12,018 nucleotides of DNA from Candidatus Kerfeldbacteria bacterium (GCA_016192205.1 JACPUP010000043.1:1-12018); one strand, 5' to 3'. Positions 1 to 6,958 are shown, counted from the first letter of the stretch. Numbers and translations: made by a program. The notes: generated by a model not told the origin, from the sequence alone.

Positions 1-7
1 TAAGCGC

Positions 8-691
8 ATGGTCGCGCAACCGCTCATTGCACTCTCACACGCCAGCCGTCATTTTCACCTTGGTGGCATAACGGTGCAGGCACTCGAAGACGTGAGTGTG
101 AGCATCAAGCCGGGCGAGTTCATCGCCGTGACCGGGCCATCGGGTTCGGGCAAATCAACCCTGCTCAACACGCTGGGGTTTCTCGACCGGCTCTCGTCTG
201 GCCACTACCGCTTTGGCGGAAACGACGTCAGCCACGCGACCGACCACGACCTCGTCCACCTGCGACGGCATGCGGTGGGATTCGTGTTCCAGCAATTCTA
301 CCTCCTGCCGCGGCTCTCGGCCCAGGACAACGTGGAGGTGCCGCTCATCTACCAGGGCATCCCGCGCACCGAGCGACACGAGCGGAGCCGTCAGGCGTTG
401 GAGCGCGTGGGCTTAGGGCAGCGCCTCAAGCACCAGCCGAATGAACTCTCGGGCGGAGAGCAGCAGCGGGTGGCCATTGCCCGAGCGGTGGTCAAAGACG
501 CGTCGTTCATTTTGGCTGATGAGCCCACCGGGAATCTCGACTCGAGCTCGGGCCGAGAAATCGTTGACGTCCTCGCGGAATTGAATCGGGAAGGTCGAAC
601 CATCATCATCGTGACCCACGATGCGACGATTGCCGATCGCGTGCCCCGGCGGTTGCGCCTGCTCGACGGAAGGGTGGTGGCGGACGAATGA
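8..691 (+). CDS. ABC transporter ATP-binding protein, MacB/LolD type
   Basis: This is the cytoplasmic ATPase of a MacB/LolD-type (type VII) ABC system, which hydrolyses ATP to drive a mechanotransmission permease rather than classical transmembrane import. The 227 aa are a single ABC domain of normal length. Visible motifs are Walker A GPSGSGKST (43-51), Q-loop around Q95-Q96, signature LSGGEQQ (147-153), Walker B ILADEP (168-173), D-loop GNLD (175-178) and switch His204. The LSGGEQQRVAIARA and ADEPTGNLD stretches are typical of the MacB/LolD/FtsE group. The gene ends with a 4-base ATGA overlap with the permease, so the two are translationally coupled. A TAA at bases 1-3 is probably the stop codon of an upstream operon member (a MacA/HlyD-like adaptor would be usual, but it is outside the window). 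No Shine-Dalgarno fits in the short visible leader. The substrate cannot be predicted. Confidence 0.93.
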   Translation: MVAQPLIALSHASRHFHLGGITVQALEDVSVSIKPGEFIAVTGPSGSGKSTLLNTLGFLDRLSSGHYRFGGNDVSHATDHDLVHLRRHAVGFVFQQFYLLPRLSAQDNVEVPLIYQGIPRTERHERSRQALERVGLGQRLKHQPNELSGGEQQRVAIARAVVKDASFILADEPTGNLDSSSGREIVDVLAELNREGRTIIIVTHDATIADRVPRRLRLLDGRVVADE

Positions 692-1914
692 TGCTCGAAA
701 CGTTCCGCATCGCCCTGCGGGCCCTGCGGTCGAACAAGGGGCGTTCCACCCTGACGATGCTCGGCGTCATCATCGGTGTGTTCGCCATTGCGACGCTCAT
801 CGGCATTGGGCAGGGCGTGAAGCGCGACGTGTCCGAACAGATTACCGAACTTGGCTCGAACCTCATTTTTGTGGTGTCGGGTCAGCTGAACGCTGGCGGG
901 GAAGGGTTCAACCCGGCGGCGGCGCTGGGCGCCTCCACGCTGACGGACGATGACATCGCGGACGTGCGCTCGCTGGCGGACATCGAGAGCGTCGGCGCGC
1001 TGTCACTCATCTCGGGCTTCGTGCAGGCGGAGGAGCGCAGCGCGCCCCAAGCCTTCAACCTGGCCGTCGAGCCAGACGTCCTCGCCCTTGTGAACACTGC
1101 CCCGCTCGTGGCCGGGCGGTTGCTCAACGATGACGATGAAACTGCCCGGGCGAATGTGATGGTCCTCGACCGTGGCCCCCGCAACGCCTTGTTCCCCGGC
1201 CGCGCGCCCGCCGACATCATCGGCGAGTCCGTGAACTTCAAAGGGGCAGCGTACGAAGTCGTTGGTGTGGTCGAGTCGCCACCGGCGCCGTTCAGCTTCG
1301 GCGGGCCGGATTTCTCGAGCGCGCTGTACCTGCCGTACGCCACCGCGCGCGAGACCATCGACAATACCCAACTCTTTCGCATTGTCGCTCAGGCCGCTGA
1401 CGGCGCTGACGTGCCCGCGGTTGTCGCGACCATCCACGACGCCCTGTTGGAGAATCACGGCCAAACCGAAGACTTCAGCGTTCTGACCCAAGAGGATATT
1501 TTGCGTGTCATTGATGAGATCCTCTCGCTCCTGACGAATGCCGTTGTCGGTATCGGCGCCATTTCGCTGCTCGTCGGCGGCATCGGCATCATGAACATTA
1601 TGCTCGTGTCGGTCACGGAGCGCACGAAAGAGGTCGGCGTGCGCAAGGCCCTGGGCGCGTCGAACGGCAACATCCTGTTCCAATTCCTGCTCGAGGCGGT
1701 CATCTTGAGTCTCCTGGGCGGGTTGATTGGGCTAGCCGGAGCGTTCGCCATTAGTTTCCCGGTGAAAAGCCAGGTCGGATTGACGTTGCTGCTCGACGCC
1801 CAAACCGTCGGTCTCGCCACGCTCTTCTCGGTGCTCGTCGGCGTCGTGTTCGGCGTCGCACCAGCCTTACGGGCAAGTAGACTGAACCCCATCGATGCGC
1901 TACGATACGAGTAG
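688..1914 (+). CDS. MacB-like ABC transporter permease
   Basis: This is the permease partner of the preceding ATPase, with MacB/FtsX topology. The 408 aa begin with a cytoplasmic helix containing the family pattern ALRSNKGRSTLTMLGVIIG, then TM1 (about 23-43). A large extracytoplasmic domain follows (about 45-280, MacB periplasmic-core type, with SNLIFV at 57-62). The FtsX domain has three TMs at about 284-308, 332-356 and 372-394, and ends in the typical ASRLNPIDALRYE tail. The segment ERTKEVGVRKALGA (311-324) after TM2 is the usual coupling region for the ATPase. The ATG overlaps the upstream stop codon. A second ATG directly follows, so the start is uncertain by one codon. Such pairs export peptides, lipoproteins, antibiotics or other envelope molecules. 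In a single-membrane cell the large domain would face outside. The substrate is unknown. Confidence 0.92.
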   Translation: MMLETFRIALRALRSNKGRSTLTMLGVIIGVFAIATLIGIGQGVKRDVSEQITELGSNLIFVVSGQLNAGGEGFNPAAALGASTLTDDDIADVRSLADIESVGALSLISGFVQAEERSAPQAFNLAVEPDVLALVNTAPLVAGRLLNDDDETARANVMVLDRGPRNALFPGRAPADIIGESVNFKGAAYEVVGVVESPPAPFSFGGPDFSSALYLPYATARETIDNTQLFRIVAQAADGADVPAVVATIHDALLENHGQTEDFSVLTQEDILRVIDEILSLLTNAVVGIGAISLLVGGIGIMNIMLVSVTERTKEVGVRKALGASNGNILFQFLLEAVILSLLGGLIGLAGAFAISFPVKSQVGLTLLLDAQTVGLATLFSVLVGVVFGVAPALRASRLNPIDALRYE

Positions 1915-1919
1915 CGCGT

Positions 1920-2600
1920 ATGATTCGCTTTGAAAAGGTAACAAAAGTCTACGAGCACCAGCAGACGGCCCTGGACCGCGTCTCATTCGAGATTGCGGCT
2001 GGTGAGTTCGTGTCCATTGTCGGGCAGTCGGGGAGTGGAAAAACGACGTTGGTTCGTCTCATCATCGCCGAGGAACACCCGAGCAGCGGGACCATGACGA
2101 TTGGCGACTGGGATATCACCCACATCAAACACAGCGAGGTCCCGACCCTCCGGCGCCAGATTGGCGTCGTGTTCCAGGATTTTAAACTCCTCCCGACCAA
2201 GACCGTGTTCGAGAACGTCGCCTTCGCCCTCGAGGTGTCAGCCGCACCGCAACACGTCATCAAACGCATCGTCCCAAAGGTGCTGAAGATTGTCGGGCTC
2301 GAGGAGAAGCAGGATCGGTTTCCCGGCCGGCTCTCCGGCGGCGAGCAGCAGCGCGTGGTCATTGCCCGCGCCCTCGTCCACCGACCCAAGATATTCGTGG
2401 CCGACGAACCGACCGGCAACCTCGACGCCATCAATGCCGATGAAATCATTGATCTCCTGAAACGTATTAACGGGTTTGGGACAACGGTCGTGCTCGTAAC
2501 GCACAATAAAGAGATTGTCAATAAGTTGCGGAAGCGCGTCATTACGCTCGACCATGGCGTCATTGTCTCGGACCAGAAGTCCGGCAAGTACCTCCTCTAG
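1920..2600 (+). CDS. ftsE: Cell division ATP-binding protein FtsE
   Basis: FtsE is the ATPase of the FtsEX complex, which sits at the division septum and activates peptidoglycan hydrolases through FtsX. The 226 aa show Walker A GQSGSGKTT (35-43), Q-loop Q86 in the FtsE-typical VVFQDFKLLP (83-92), signature LSGGEQQR (138-145), Walker B IFVADEP (158-164), D-loop GNLD (166-169) and switch His195. The opening MIRFEKVTKVY and the QDFKLLPTKTVFENVAFALEV run distinguish it from generic LolD/MacB ATPases. It starts five bases after the stop of the MacB-like permease and ends three bases before ftsX, which supports the identification. No good Shine-Dalgarno precedes the ATG, so it may be coupled to the upstream genes. 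Having it directly after another type VII ABC pair raises the possibility of one four-gene transcript. Confidence 0.95.
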   Translation: MIRFEKVTKVYEHQQTALDRVSFEIAAGEFVSIVGQSGSGKTTLVRLIIAEEHPSSGTMTIGDWDITHIKHSEVPTLRRQIGVVFQDFKLLPTKTVFENVAFALEVSAAPQHVIKRIVPKVLKIVGLEEKQDRFPGRLSGGEQQRVVIARALVHRPKIFVADEPTGNLDAINADEIIDLLKRINGFGTTVVLVTHNKEIVNKLRKRVITLDHGVIVSDQKSGKYLL

Positions 2601-2603
2601 ACT

Positions 2604-3518
2604 ATGCTCGCTTTCTTCCGCGCCATCACCTTCGCGGCCCAAAACTTCTGGCGGAACATCTGGTTGTCCATCGTGACGGTCGTGATTCTGACGCTGGTCG
2701 TATTCTTCATCTCGGTGCTCTTCGGCGTGCGAACAACGGCCGATCACGCGTTGGCTGACGTTCGCTCACGGGTGGACATTTCCATGTTCTTTGTGCCCGA
2801 GGCAACTGAAGCGGAAATTTTCGAACTGCAGTCCCGCTTGGAGCGACTACCGGAAGTTGCCTCCGTTGCCTACGTCTCGAAAGACGACGCGCTGGCTGCG
2901 TTCCGCGAGGAGAATGCTGGCGATGAGCGGATCGAGTCAGCGCTCGAGGCCGTCGGTGTGAATCCTTTGCAAGCGTCACTGGTCATTAAGGCTAAAGAGC
3001 TGGAGCAGTATCCGCAAATCCTCTCGGTCGTGAATGATCCCGTGTACGAAAAACTCGTTGAGCAAGACCGAGCCGCGGATGCAAAGATCACCTTCATCCA
3101 AGACTTCTCGCGGTTTACCCGCAACCTGTCGCGGATCGGCCTGTGGCTGACCATCGTGTTTTCGCTCATTGCCGTGCTCGTGGTATTCAACACGATTCGG
3201 TTGACCATCCATGCGTACAACCGGGAAATTTCCATCATGAAGCTCGTGGGCGCGTCGAACGCGTTCATCCGCGCACCGTTCCTCATCGAGAGCGTTTTCT
3301 ACGCACTCATTGCGATTGCGATTGCGCTCGGCGTCGTCTGGCTCGTCTTGTTCGTGTCAGCCGATTTTCTCGATCGATTGTTCGAAGGGTTTGATTTCAG
3401 CGTTGCCAGCACGCTGTGGTCTCAGTTTTTCACGGTCTTCGGGCCACCCGCGCTCCTCATGCTCCTGTTATCCATGGTTTCATCAGCAGCTGCGGTTGGT
3501 CGGTACTTGAGAGTCTGA
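2604..3518 (+). CDS. ftsX: Cell division permease-like protein FtsX
   Basis: FtsX is the membrane partner of FtsE. It passes ATP-driven conformational change to extracytoplasmic peptidoglycan hydrolases or their adaptors. The 304 aa have the expected four-TM plan: TM1 about 22-44, extracytoplasmic loop about 45-177, TM2 about 178-200, TM3 about 223-250 and TM4 about 275-298. The loop contains the family segments FFVPEATEAEI, ASVAYVSKDDAL (86-97) and NPLQASLVIKAK (120-131). NREISIMKLVGAS (206-218) after TM2 is the conserved FtsE-contacting region. The ATG is three bases after the ftsE stop with no clear Shine-Dalgarno, which suggests coupled translation. The sequence runs to the usual C-terminal GRYLRV. 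No partner hydrolase gene is adjacent, so its target is unknown. Confidence 0.95.
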   Translation: MLAFFRAITFAAQNFWRNIWLSIVTVVILTLVVFFISVLFGVRTTADHALADVRSRVDISMFFVPEATEAEIFELQSRLERLPEVASVAYVSKDDALAAFREENAGDERIESALEAVGVNPLQASLVIKAKELEQYPQILSVVNDPVYEKLVEQDRAADAKITFIQDFSRFTRNLSRIGLWLTIVFSLIAVLVVFNTIRLTIHAYNREISIMKLVGASNAFIRAPFLIESVFYALIAIAIALGVVWLVLFVSADFLDRLFEGFDFSVASTLWSQFFTVFGPPALLMLLLSMVSSAAAVGRYLRV

Positions 3519-3533
3519 CGTGACCCTGCGGCG

Positions 3534-3563
3534 TTGACGATGAGCCTCTGGCTTCGGTACAGT
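3534..3563 (+). promoter_or_regulatory. Predicted sigma70-type promoter of tRNA-Gln
   Basis: A -35 box TTGACG (3534-3539) and a -10 box TACAGT (3558-3563) are separated by 18 bases. The expected start point is near 3570, about 19 bases before the mature 5' end of the tRNA. It lies in the 70-base gap after ftsX, and no terminator is visible between ftsX and this element. It is predicted by eye only. Confidence 0.5.
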
Positions 3564-3588
3564 CGGGGCAGCCTTGGTCGCCGTTGAT

Positions 3589-3662
3589 TGGGGAGTCGTC
3601 TAATGGTAGGACACCACCCTTTGGAGGTGGGTATGATGGTTCGAATCCATCCTCCCCAGCCA
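3589..3662 (+). tRNA. tRNA-Gln (anticodon UUG), CCA encoded
   Basis: The sequence folds as a complete 74-base cloverleaf. The acceptor stem TGGGGAG pairs with CTCCCCA (3652-3658), the D stem GTCT pairs with GGAC, and the anticodon stem CCACC (3614-3618) pairs with GGTGG (3626-3630). The T stem GATGG (3635-3639) pairs with CCATC around the TTCGAAT loop (3640-3646). The anticodon is TTG at 3621-3623, which reads the Gln codon CAA and, by wobble, CAG. The first base pair U-A and the discriminator G (3659) are typical of bacterial tRNA-Gln. The 3' CCA (3660-3662) is encoded. A protein gene starts 22 bases after the CCA, so the primary transcript may be a tRNA-mRNA dicistron. Confidence 0.96.
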
Positions 3663-3684
3663 ATGGCGAGCCAGGAGAACGCTT

Positions 3685-4182
3685 ATGGACTACGCAACGT
3701 TGAGGACAGAAAAAGACGCATTCTTCAAAAGTCCTCATTCGCCGCTAACGCCCGAGCAGCGAACATCGTTCGCCGGTCTCCCATACTACGAGCCGAACGA
3801 GGCGTTGCGGTTTGCGCAGGCATTGAATACCGACGTTGATCGAGCACCGCTGACCCTCCCAACGAGCACGGGGGATGAGCGGCAGTATCGTCGGGCTGGC
3901 ACGATCACGTTCGCCATCACGGGTCAGTCCGTCACCTTGACGGTGTTTGAGGACGAGCATGGATATTTCCTTCCCTTCCGCGATGGCACAGCCGAGGATG
4001 CGACCTACGGCGCTGGCCGCTACCTTGAACCGGAGCAGGGGAGTGATGGTAAGCTGCTGGTTGACTTTAATCTCGCCTACAACCCGTACTGTGCGTATAA
4101 CGAGCAGTACTCCTGTCCTATCCCGCCGCGCGAGAATCGGATCCCCGTCCGGATCGAAGCCGGAGAGCGACGCTACCGCTAG
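3685..4182 (+). CDS. DUF1684 family protein
   Basis: This 165-aa protein is recognised as DUF1684, a family of unknown function. It has the family's landmark blocks: DGTAEDATYGAGRYL (100-114), DFNLAYNPYCAY (127-138) and CPIPPREN (144-151) followed by the IEAGERR tail. Two cysteines (Cys136, Cys144) within the conserved region could be structural or bind a metal, but this is not established. There is no signal peptide or TM segment, so it is probably cytoplasmic. The predicted central part (about 70-130) looks mainly beta. The ATG has a strong Shine-Dalgarno, AGGAGA (3673-3678), with a six-base spacer, which fixes the start. The Shine-Dalgarno begins only 11 bases after the tRNA-Gln CCA, and no promoter fits between them, so co-transcription with the tRNA is likely. 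The role of the protein is unknown. Confidence 0.85.
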   Translation: MDYATLRTEKDAFFKSPHSPLTPEQRTSFAGLPYYEPNEALRFAQALNTDVDRAPLTLPTSTGDERQYRRAGTITFAITGQSVTLTVFEDEHGYFLPFRDGTAEDATYGAGRYLEPEQGSDGKLLVDFNLAYNPYCAYNEQYSCPIPPRENRIPVRIEAGERRYR

Positions 4183-4191
4183 CACGTCTCT

Positions 4192-4218
4192 TTGAAAAGC
4201 CGCGGAATGTGGTAGACT
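4192..4218 (+). promoter_or_regulatory. Predicted extended -10 promoter of the KefB-like gene
   Basis: TTGAAA (4192-4197) and TAGACT (4213-4218) are separated by 15 bases, with an extended TGG (4210-4212) directly before the -10. Transcription would start near 4225, about six bases before the ATG at 4231. That leaves no room for a Shine-Dalgarno, so the mRNA would be almost leaderless. The spacer is shorter than ideal, but the TGn extension compensates. Confidence 0.5.
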
Positions 4219-4230
4219 CAATTCTGCGCT

Positions 4231-5916
4231 ATGCCCGTAGGGGTCCCGGAACTCGCGTTGATCATTTCGATTGCAGCGGTGCTTGGCTTGATCGCCACGT
4301 TGCTCCGCCAGCCAATCATTTTGGCATACCTCGGTGCCGGCGCACTGATTGGTGCCCTCGGACTGTTCCAAGGCGACCAGGCCATCTTTGAGATTTTCTC
4401 CAACTTGGGCGTCATGTTTTTGCTGTTCTTGATTGGCTTGGAAATCAACTACATGTCGCTGCGGTTGGTGGGGAAAGCGTCGCTCTTGGTCGGGCTTGGG
4501 CAAATTGCGTTCACGTTCGCCGGCGGGTGGTTCCTCGCTGCCCTGCTTGGGTTTTCCGTTTTGACCGGCGCGTACATCGCCATTGCTCTGACGTTTTCGA
4601 GCACGATCATCGTCGTGAAGCTCCTCTCGGAAAAGAAGGAGCTTTCGAGCCTCTACGGAAAGATCAGCGTCGGGTTCTTACTCGTCCAGGACTTCGTGGC
4701 GATTCTCCTTCTCGTGCTCCTGGCTGGGATCGACACTGGCGCAGGCGCGGACGCGGCGACGGTCCTGCTGACGTTGTTGAAAGGCGTGGCCTTATTCGCC
4801 TTCATGCTCTGGCTAGGCCGGCGCATCGTGCCCTTCGTGCTCGACCGCATTGCGCGCTCGATAGAGCTGTTGTTCTTGATGAGCCTGGCGTGGGTATTCG
4901 TCGTGGCCTGGGTGGTTTCGGAACTCGGCTTCTCCATTGCAATCGGCGGGTTCTTGGCGGGCATCGCGCTGGCGAATTCGTCCGAGCATTTACAAATCGC
5001 CAGTCGTGTGAAACCATTGCGTGATTTCTTCATCGTGATTTTCTTCGTGCTGCTGGGGTCATCAGTGGCTGCCTTTGATCTGTCCGGACTGGCCCTGCCG
5101 ATCATCATCTTTTCGCTCTTCGTGCTCATCGGGAACCCCTTAATCGTCTTGGCAATCATGGGACTCATGGGGTACCACCGACGGACGAGCTTCATGGCCG
5201 GCGTCACCGTGGCGCAGATCTCCGAGTTTAGCCTCATTGTCGCCGCGCTCGGCTTGCAGGTAGGGCACATCTCCGAGCAGACGGTCAGCCTCATCACGGC
5301 CGTCGGCGTGATTACCATTGGCTTGTCGTCGTACCTCATCCTCTACGCCGAACACCTCTACCGCTGGCTGCGCCCAGCCCTGGCGTTGTTCGAGGTGGCG
5401 AAGCCCCGGACTGACTCGTTGCCTGCCAGCGCGGCCCGCAAGCGGATGGTGCTTTTCGGCGCGCATCGGTACGGGCAAAGCCTGTTACGACAGCTCCCCA
5501 AACGTGACGTCCTCGTGGTCGATTTCGATCCTGACGTCGTCCGCTCGCTGCGCCGGGCTGGCTACACAACGATGTTCGGCGATCTGGCGGATCCAGAGCT
5601 GTTCGAGGGCATCGACTTCAGCCGGACGGCCATTGTCATTTCGACCAGCCCGGAAGTGACGAGCACGCTCGCCTTCCTGGAGGCGCGACGCACCTGGCGA
5701 CGACGCGGTCAGGCCATGATCGTCATTGCACGGGCCGAAGGAGATCGCGAGGCGCACCTGCTGTACGCGGCCGGTGCAGACTACGTGCTCATGCCACACT
5801 TGACCTCAGGCCAAATGCTTGGGACGCTGCTCCACGAACGGGCGATCGGACCGCAGATCAAGCGGCTCCGTTCGCACGATCTGGCGGTCCTCGCACGCAA
5901 CCGCGGTAACGGGTGA
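4231..5916 (+). CDS. KefB-like cation:proton antiporter with C-terminal TrkA-N domain
   Basis: This is a monovalent cation:proton antiporter (CPA2, KefB/Na_H_Exchanger type) that exchanges K+ or Na+ for protons across the cytoplasmic membrane. Of 561 aa, residues about 5-385 are strongly hydrophobic with roughly 12 TM segments. Conserved features include LFLIGLE (65-71), LTFSSTIIVVKLLSEKKEL (120-138), VQDFVA (152-157, with the family Asp154) and GGFLAGIALANS (239-250). Residues about 405-535 form a TrkA-N/RCK-N Rossmann domain with alternating strands, acidic DFDP (431-434) after beta-2 and GDLADPELFE (450-459). The usual glycine-rich loop reads GAHRYG (410-415) rather than GxGxxG, so nucleotide binding may differ. 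There is no RCK-C domain. The gene has its own near-leaderless promoter and overlaps or abuts the PspC gene downstream. The transported ion is not predictable. Confidence 0.9.
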   Translation: MPVGVPELALIISIAAVLGLIATLLRQPIILAYLGAGALIGALGLFQGDQAIFEIFSNLGVMFLLFLIGLEINYMSLRLVGKASLLVGLGQIAFTFAGGWFLAALLGFSVLTGAYIAIALTFSSTIIVVKLLSEKKELSSLYGKISVGFLLVQDFVAILLLVLLAGIDTGAGADAATVLLTLLKGVALFAFMLWLGRRIVPFVLDRIARSIELLFLMSLAWVFVVAWVVSELGFSIAIGGFLAGIALANSSEHLQIASRVKPLRDFFIVIFFVLLGSSVAAFDLSGLALPIIIFSLFVLIGNPLIVLAIMGLMGYHRRTSFMAGVTVAQISEFSLIVAALGLQVGHISEQTVSLITAVGVITIGLSSYLILYAEHLYRWLRPALALFEVAKPRTDSLPASAARKRMVLFGAHRYGQSLLRQLPKRDVLVVDFDPDVVRSLRRAGYTTMFGDLADPELFEGIDFSRTAIVISTSPEVTSTLAFLEARRTWRRRGQAMIVIARAEGDREAHLLYAAGADYVLMPHLTSGQMLGTLLHERAIGPQIKRLRSHDLAVLARNRGNG

Positions 5917-5924
5917 GTCAGGCT

Positions 5925-6332
5925 ATGACGTCGCCGAAGCGCTTGTTTCGGTCGCGATCGGATCGCATCATTGCTGGGGTGGCCGGTGGCTTAGGCGGTT
6001 ACCTTGGTGTCGACCCCACGGTTGTCCGCGCGCTCTTCGTCCTGTTGGCCCTGACCGGAGGCATCGGCATTCTGTTGTACCTCACCTTGGCGATCGTGGT
6101 GCCCGAAGAACCACAGCCGGCCGGCCTTTCTCCGTCGACGCTGCCCCCGCCTGCCTCGACGCCCCAGCCGTTCCAGCCGCCCACGCTGCGCCGGAACACG
6201 TTCGCCATCCTGGTCATGGCCGTTGGCGTCACCATGCTGTTCACCGAGACGTTCTTTCGGTCTCGCCTGGAATTGCTCTGGCCGGTTGTCGTGATTGGCA
6301 TCGGCGTGTACCTCATCGCTCGGCGTCCCTAG
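5925..6332 (+). CDS. PspC-domain membrane protein with LiaI/LiaF-like C-terminal helices
   Basis: This is a small envelope protein of 135 aa with an N-terminal PspC domain: KRLFRSRSDRIIAGVAGGLG followed by YLGVDPTVVRALFVLLAL and a first helix pair (about 34-59). After a Pro/Ser/Thr-rich linker (about 60-90) come two further hydrophobic helices (about 92-111 and 116-133, with LLWPVVVIGIGVYLI). This arrangement resembles LiaI/LiaF-like TM regions. PspC proteins sense or respond to membrane stress, but here no PspA, PspB or sensor kinase is adjacent. I chose ATG 5925 because GGTGAG (5912-5917) lies seven bases upstream. The alternative GTG at 5913 would add four residues and overlap the antiporter stop codon as GTGA. 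Either way it is coupled to the antiporter gene, which suggests a shared envelope-homeostasis role. Confidence 0.85.
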   Translation: MTSPKRLFRSRSDRIIAGVAGGLGGYLGVDPTVVRALFVLLALTGGIGILLYLTLAIVVPEEPQPAGLSPSTLPPPASTPQPFQPPTLRRNTFAILVMAVGVTMLFTETFFRSRLELLWPVVVIGIGVYLIARRP

Positions 6333-6363
6333 CGTCTTCCAGCGCTCATGGTTTGAGGCCCGC

Positions 6364-6392
6364 TTGATGCAGTTGGACCATCGTGCTACGAT
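6364..6392 (+). promoter_or_regulatory. Predicted promoter of the XRE/DUF59 pair
   Basis: TTGATG (6364-6369) and TACGAT (6387-6392) are separated by 17 bases, with an extended TGC (6384-6386) before the -10. The predicted start is near 6399, giving a leader of about 20 bases before the ATG at 6420. No convincing Shine-Dalgarno is seen in that leader. Confidence 0.5.
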
Positions 6393-6419
6393 AGGTTTTC
6401 GGTAACCATTGCCTCACTC

Positions 6420-6617
6420 ATGCCAAGGATTGGACAGATTGTTCGACAGCTGCGCCGGCAGCGAGGACTCTCACAGGGGAAACTTGCCGCCAAGGCGAAG
6501 GTGTCGCTGAATACCATCGTCAAACTCGAGATCGGGGACAACACGAATCCGACAGTCGGGACGCTGGCGACCATTGCCCGCGCGCTGGGCGTTTCCATCC
6601 ACAAGCTCATCCCGTAG
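6420..6617 (+). CDS. XRE-family HTH transcriptional regulator
   Basis: This is a minimal 65-aa Cro/C1-type DNA-binding protein. Almost the whole sequence is the five-helix HTH_3 fold: IGQIVRQLRRQRGLSQGKLAAKAKVSLNTIVKLE continues into GDNTNPTVGTLATIARALGVSIHKLI. GLSQGKLAAKAKVS (about 16-29) and LNTIVKLEIG (about 30-39) form the helix-turn-helix and recognition region. There is no effector or dimerisation domain. Its target is unknown. It probably shares a transcript with the DUF59 gene, whose ATG begins one base after this stop codon. It might regulate its own promoter or the neighbouring redox and envelope genes, but no repeated operator was identified. Proteins like this can be antitoxins, but no toxin-like gene is adjacent. 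Confidence 0.9.
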   Translation: MPRIGQIVRQLRRQRGLSQGKLAAKAKVSLNTIVKLEIGDNTNPTVGTLATIARALGVSIHKLIP

Positions 6618-6618
6618 T

Positions 6619-6951
6619 ATGGTACAGCGGGCCCAGGTACTACGGGCGTTGGGCCAGGTCATGGATCCGGAGCTGGGCGTGGATATCGTCTCGCTGGGTC
6701 TCATTTATGGCGTTCGGGTCGACGCGGCGGCCGTCCTGGTCCAAATGACCATGACCTCGCCGTTCTGCCCGCTTGAGGAGCACTTCCGGAAGGCCGTGCG
6801 CGAGGCCGTTGGATCACTGTCCGGTGTCACCACGGTCAACATCGATTTCCTCTTTGACCCGCCCTGGACCCCGGCCCGCGTCAAACCCGGGATTCGCGCC
6901 CAACTGGGCTTGACTGGGGCGCGCCTCAAGAGCCAATCGCGGACTCGGTAG
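6619..6951 (+). CDS. MIP18/DUF59 family protein (SufT/PaaD-like)
   Basis: This is a 110-aa single-domain MIP18 (DUF59) protein, a family linked to iron-sulfur cluster assembly or maturation (SufT, the N-terminus of Mrp/ApbC, PaaD). Visible landmarks are VMDPELGVDIVSLGLIYGV (14-32), then VQMTMTSPFCPLEEHF (41-56) holding the conserved reactive Cys50, and VNIDFLFDPPWTP (73-85). All match the family pattern. I chose ATG 6619, one base after the XRE stop, because the family homology begins at the first residues. An upstream in-frame ATG at 6574 would place 15 unrelated residues inside the HTH gene. The last dozen residues are basic and unconserved. No suf genes are nearby. Iron-sulfur maturation is the best guess, but it is not demonstrated. 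Confidence 0.88.
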   Translation: MVQRAQVLRALGQVMDPELGVDIVSLGLIYGVRVDAAAVLVQMTMTSPFCPLEEHFRKAVREAVGSLSGVTTVNIDFLFDPPWTPARVKPGIRAQLGLTGARLKSQSRTR

Positions 6952-6958
6952 CCTGTCC

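Noticed and set aside
1003..1683. Minus-strand open frame within the MacB-like permease
   Set aside because: No domain or start signal. The sense-strand frame has clear MacB/FtsX topology.
1901..1919. TACGAT as a -10 box for ftsE
   Set aside because: It resembles the -10 before the XRE gene, but no -35 at a suitable distance and no directly adjacent TGn extension were found.
3519..3588. Rho-independent terminator after ftsX
   Set aside because: Only a four-base-pair AGCC/GGCT hairpin without a T run is present. No convincing intrinsic terminator was found here or in the other gaps.
3588..3839. Plus-strand open frame running through tRNA-Gln into the DUF1684 gene
   Set aside because: It reads through a complete cloverleaf and is out of frame with the DUF1684 gene, which has the Shine-Dalgarno.
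4653..5339. Long open frame on the minus strand inside the antiporter gene (228 codons)
   Set aside because: It is rich in Ser, Thr, Arg and Lys with no recognisable domain and lies fully antisense to a well-supported gene. It is a GC-rich shadow frame.
6574..6618. Upstream ATG extending the DUF59 gene by 15 residues
   Set aside because: The extra residues fall inside the HTH gene and do not resemble the family. ATG 6619 fits the one-base gap and the domain start.
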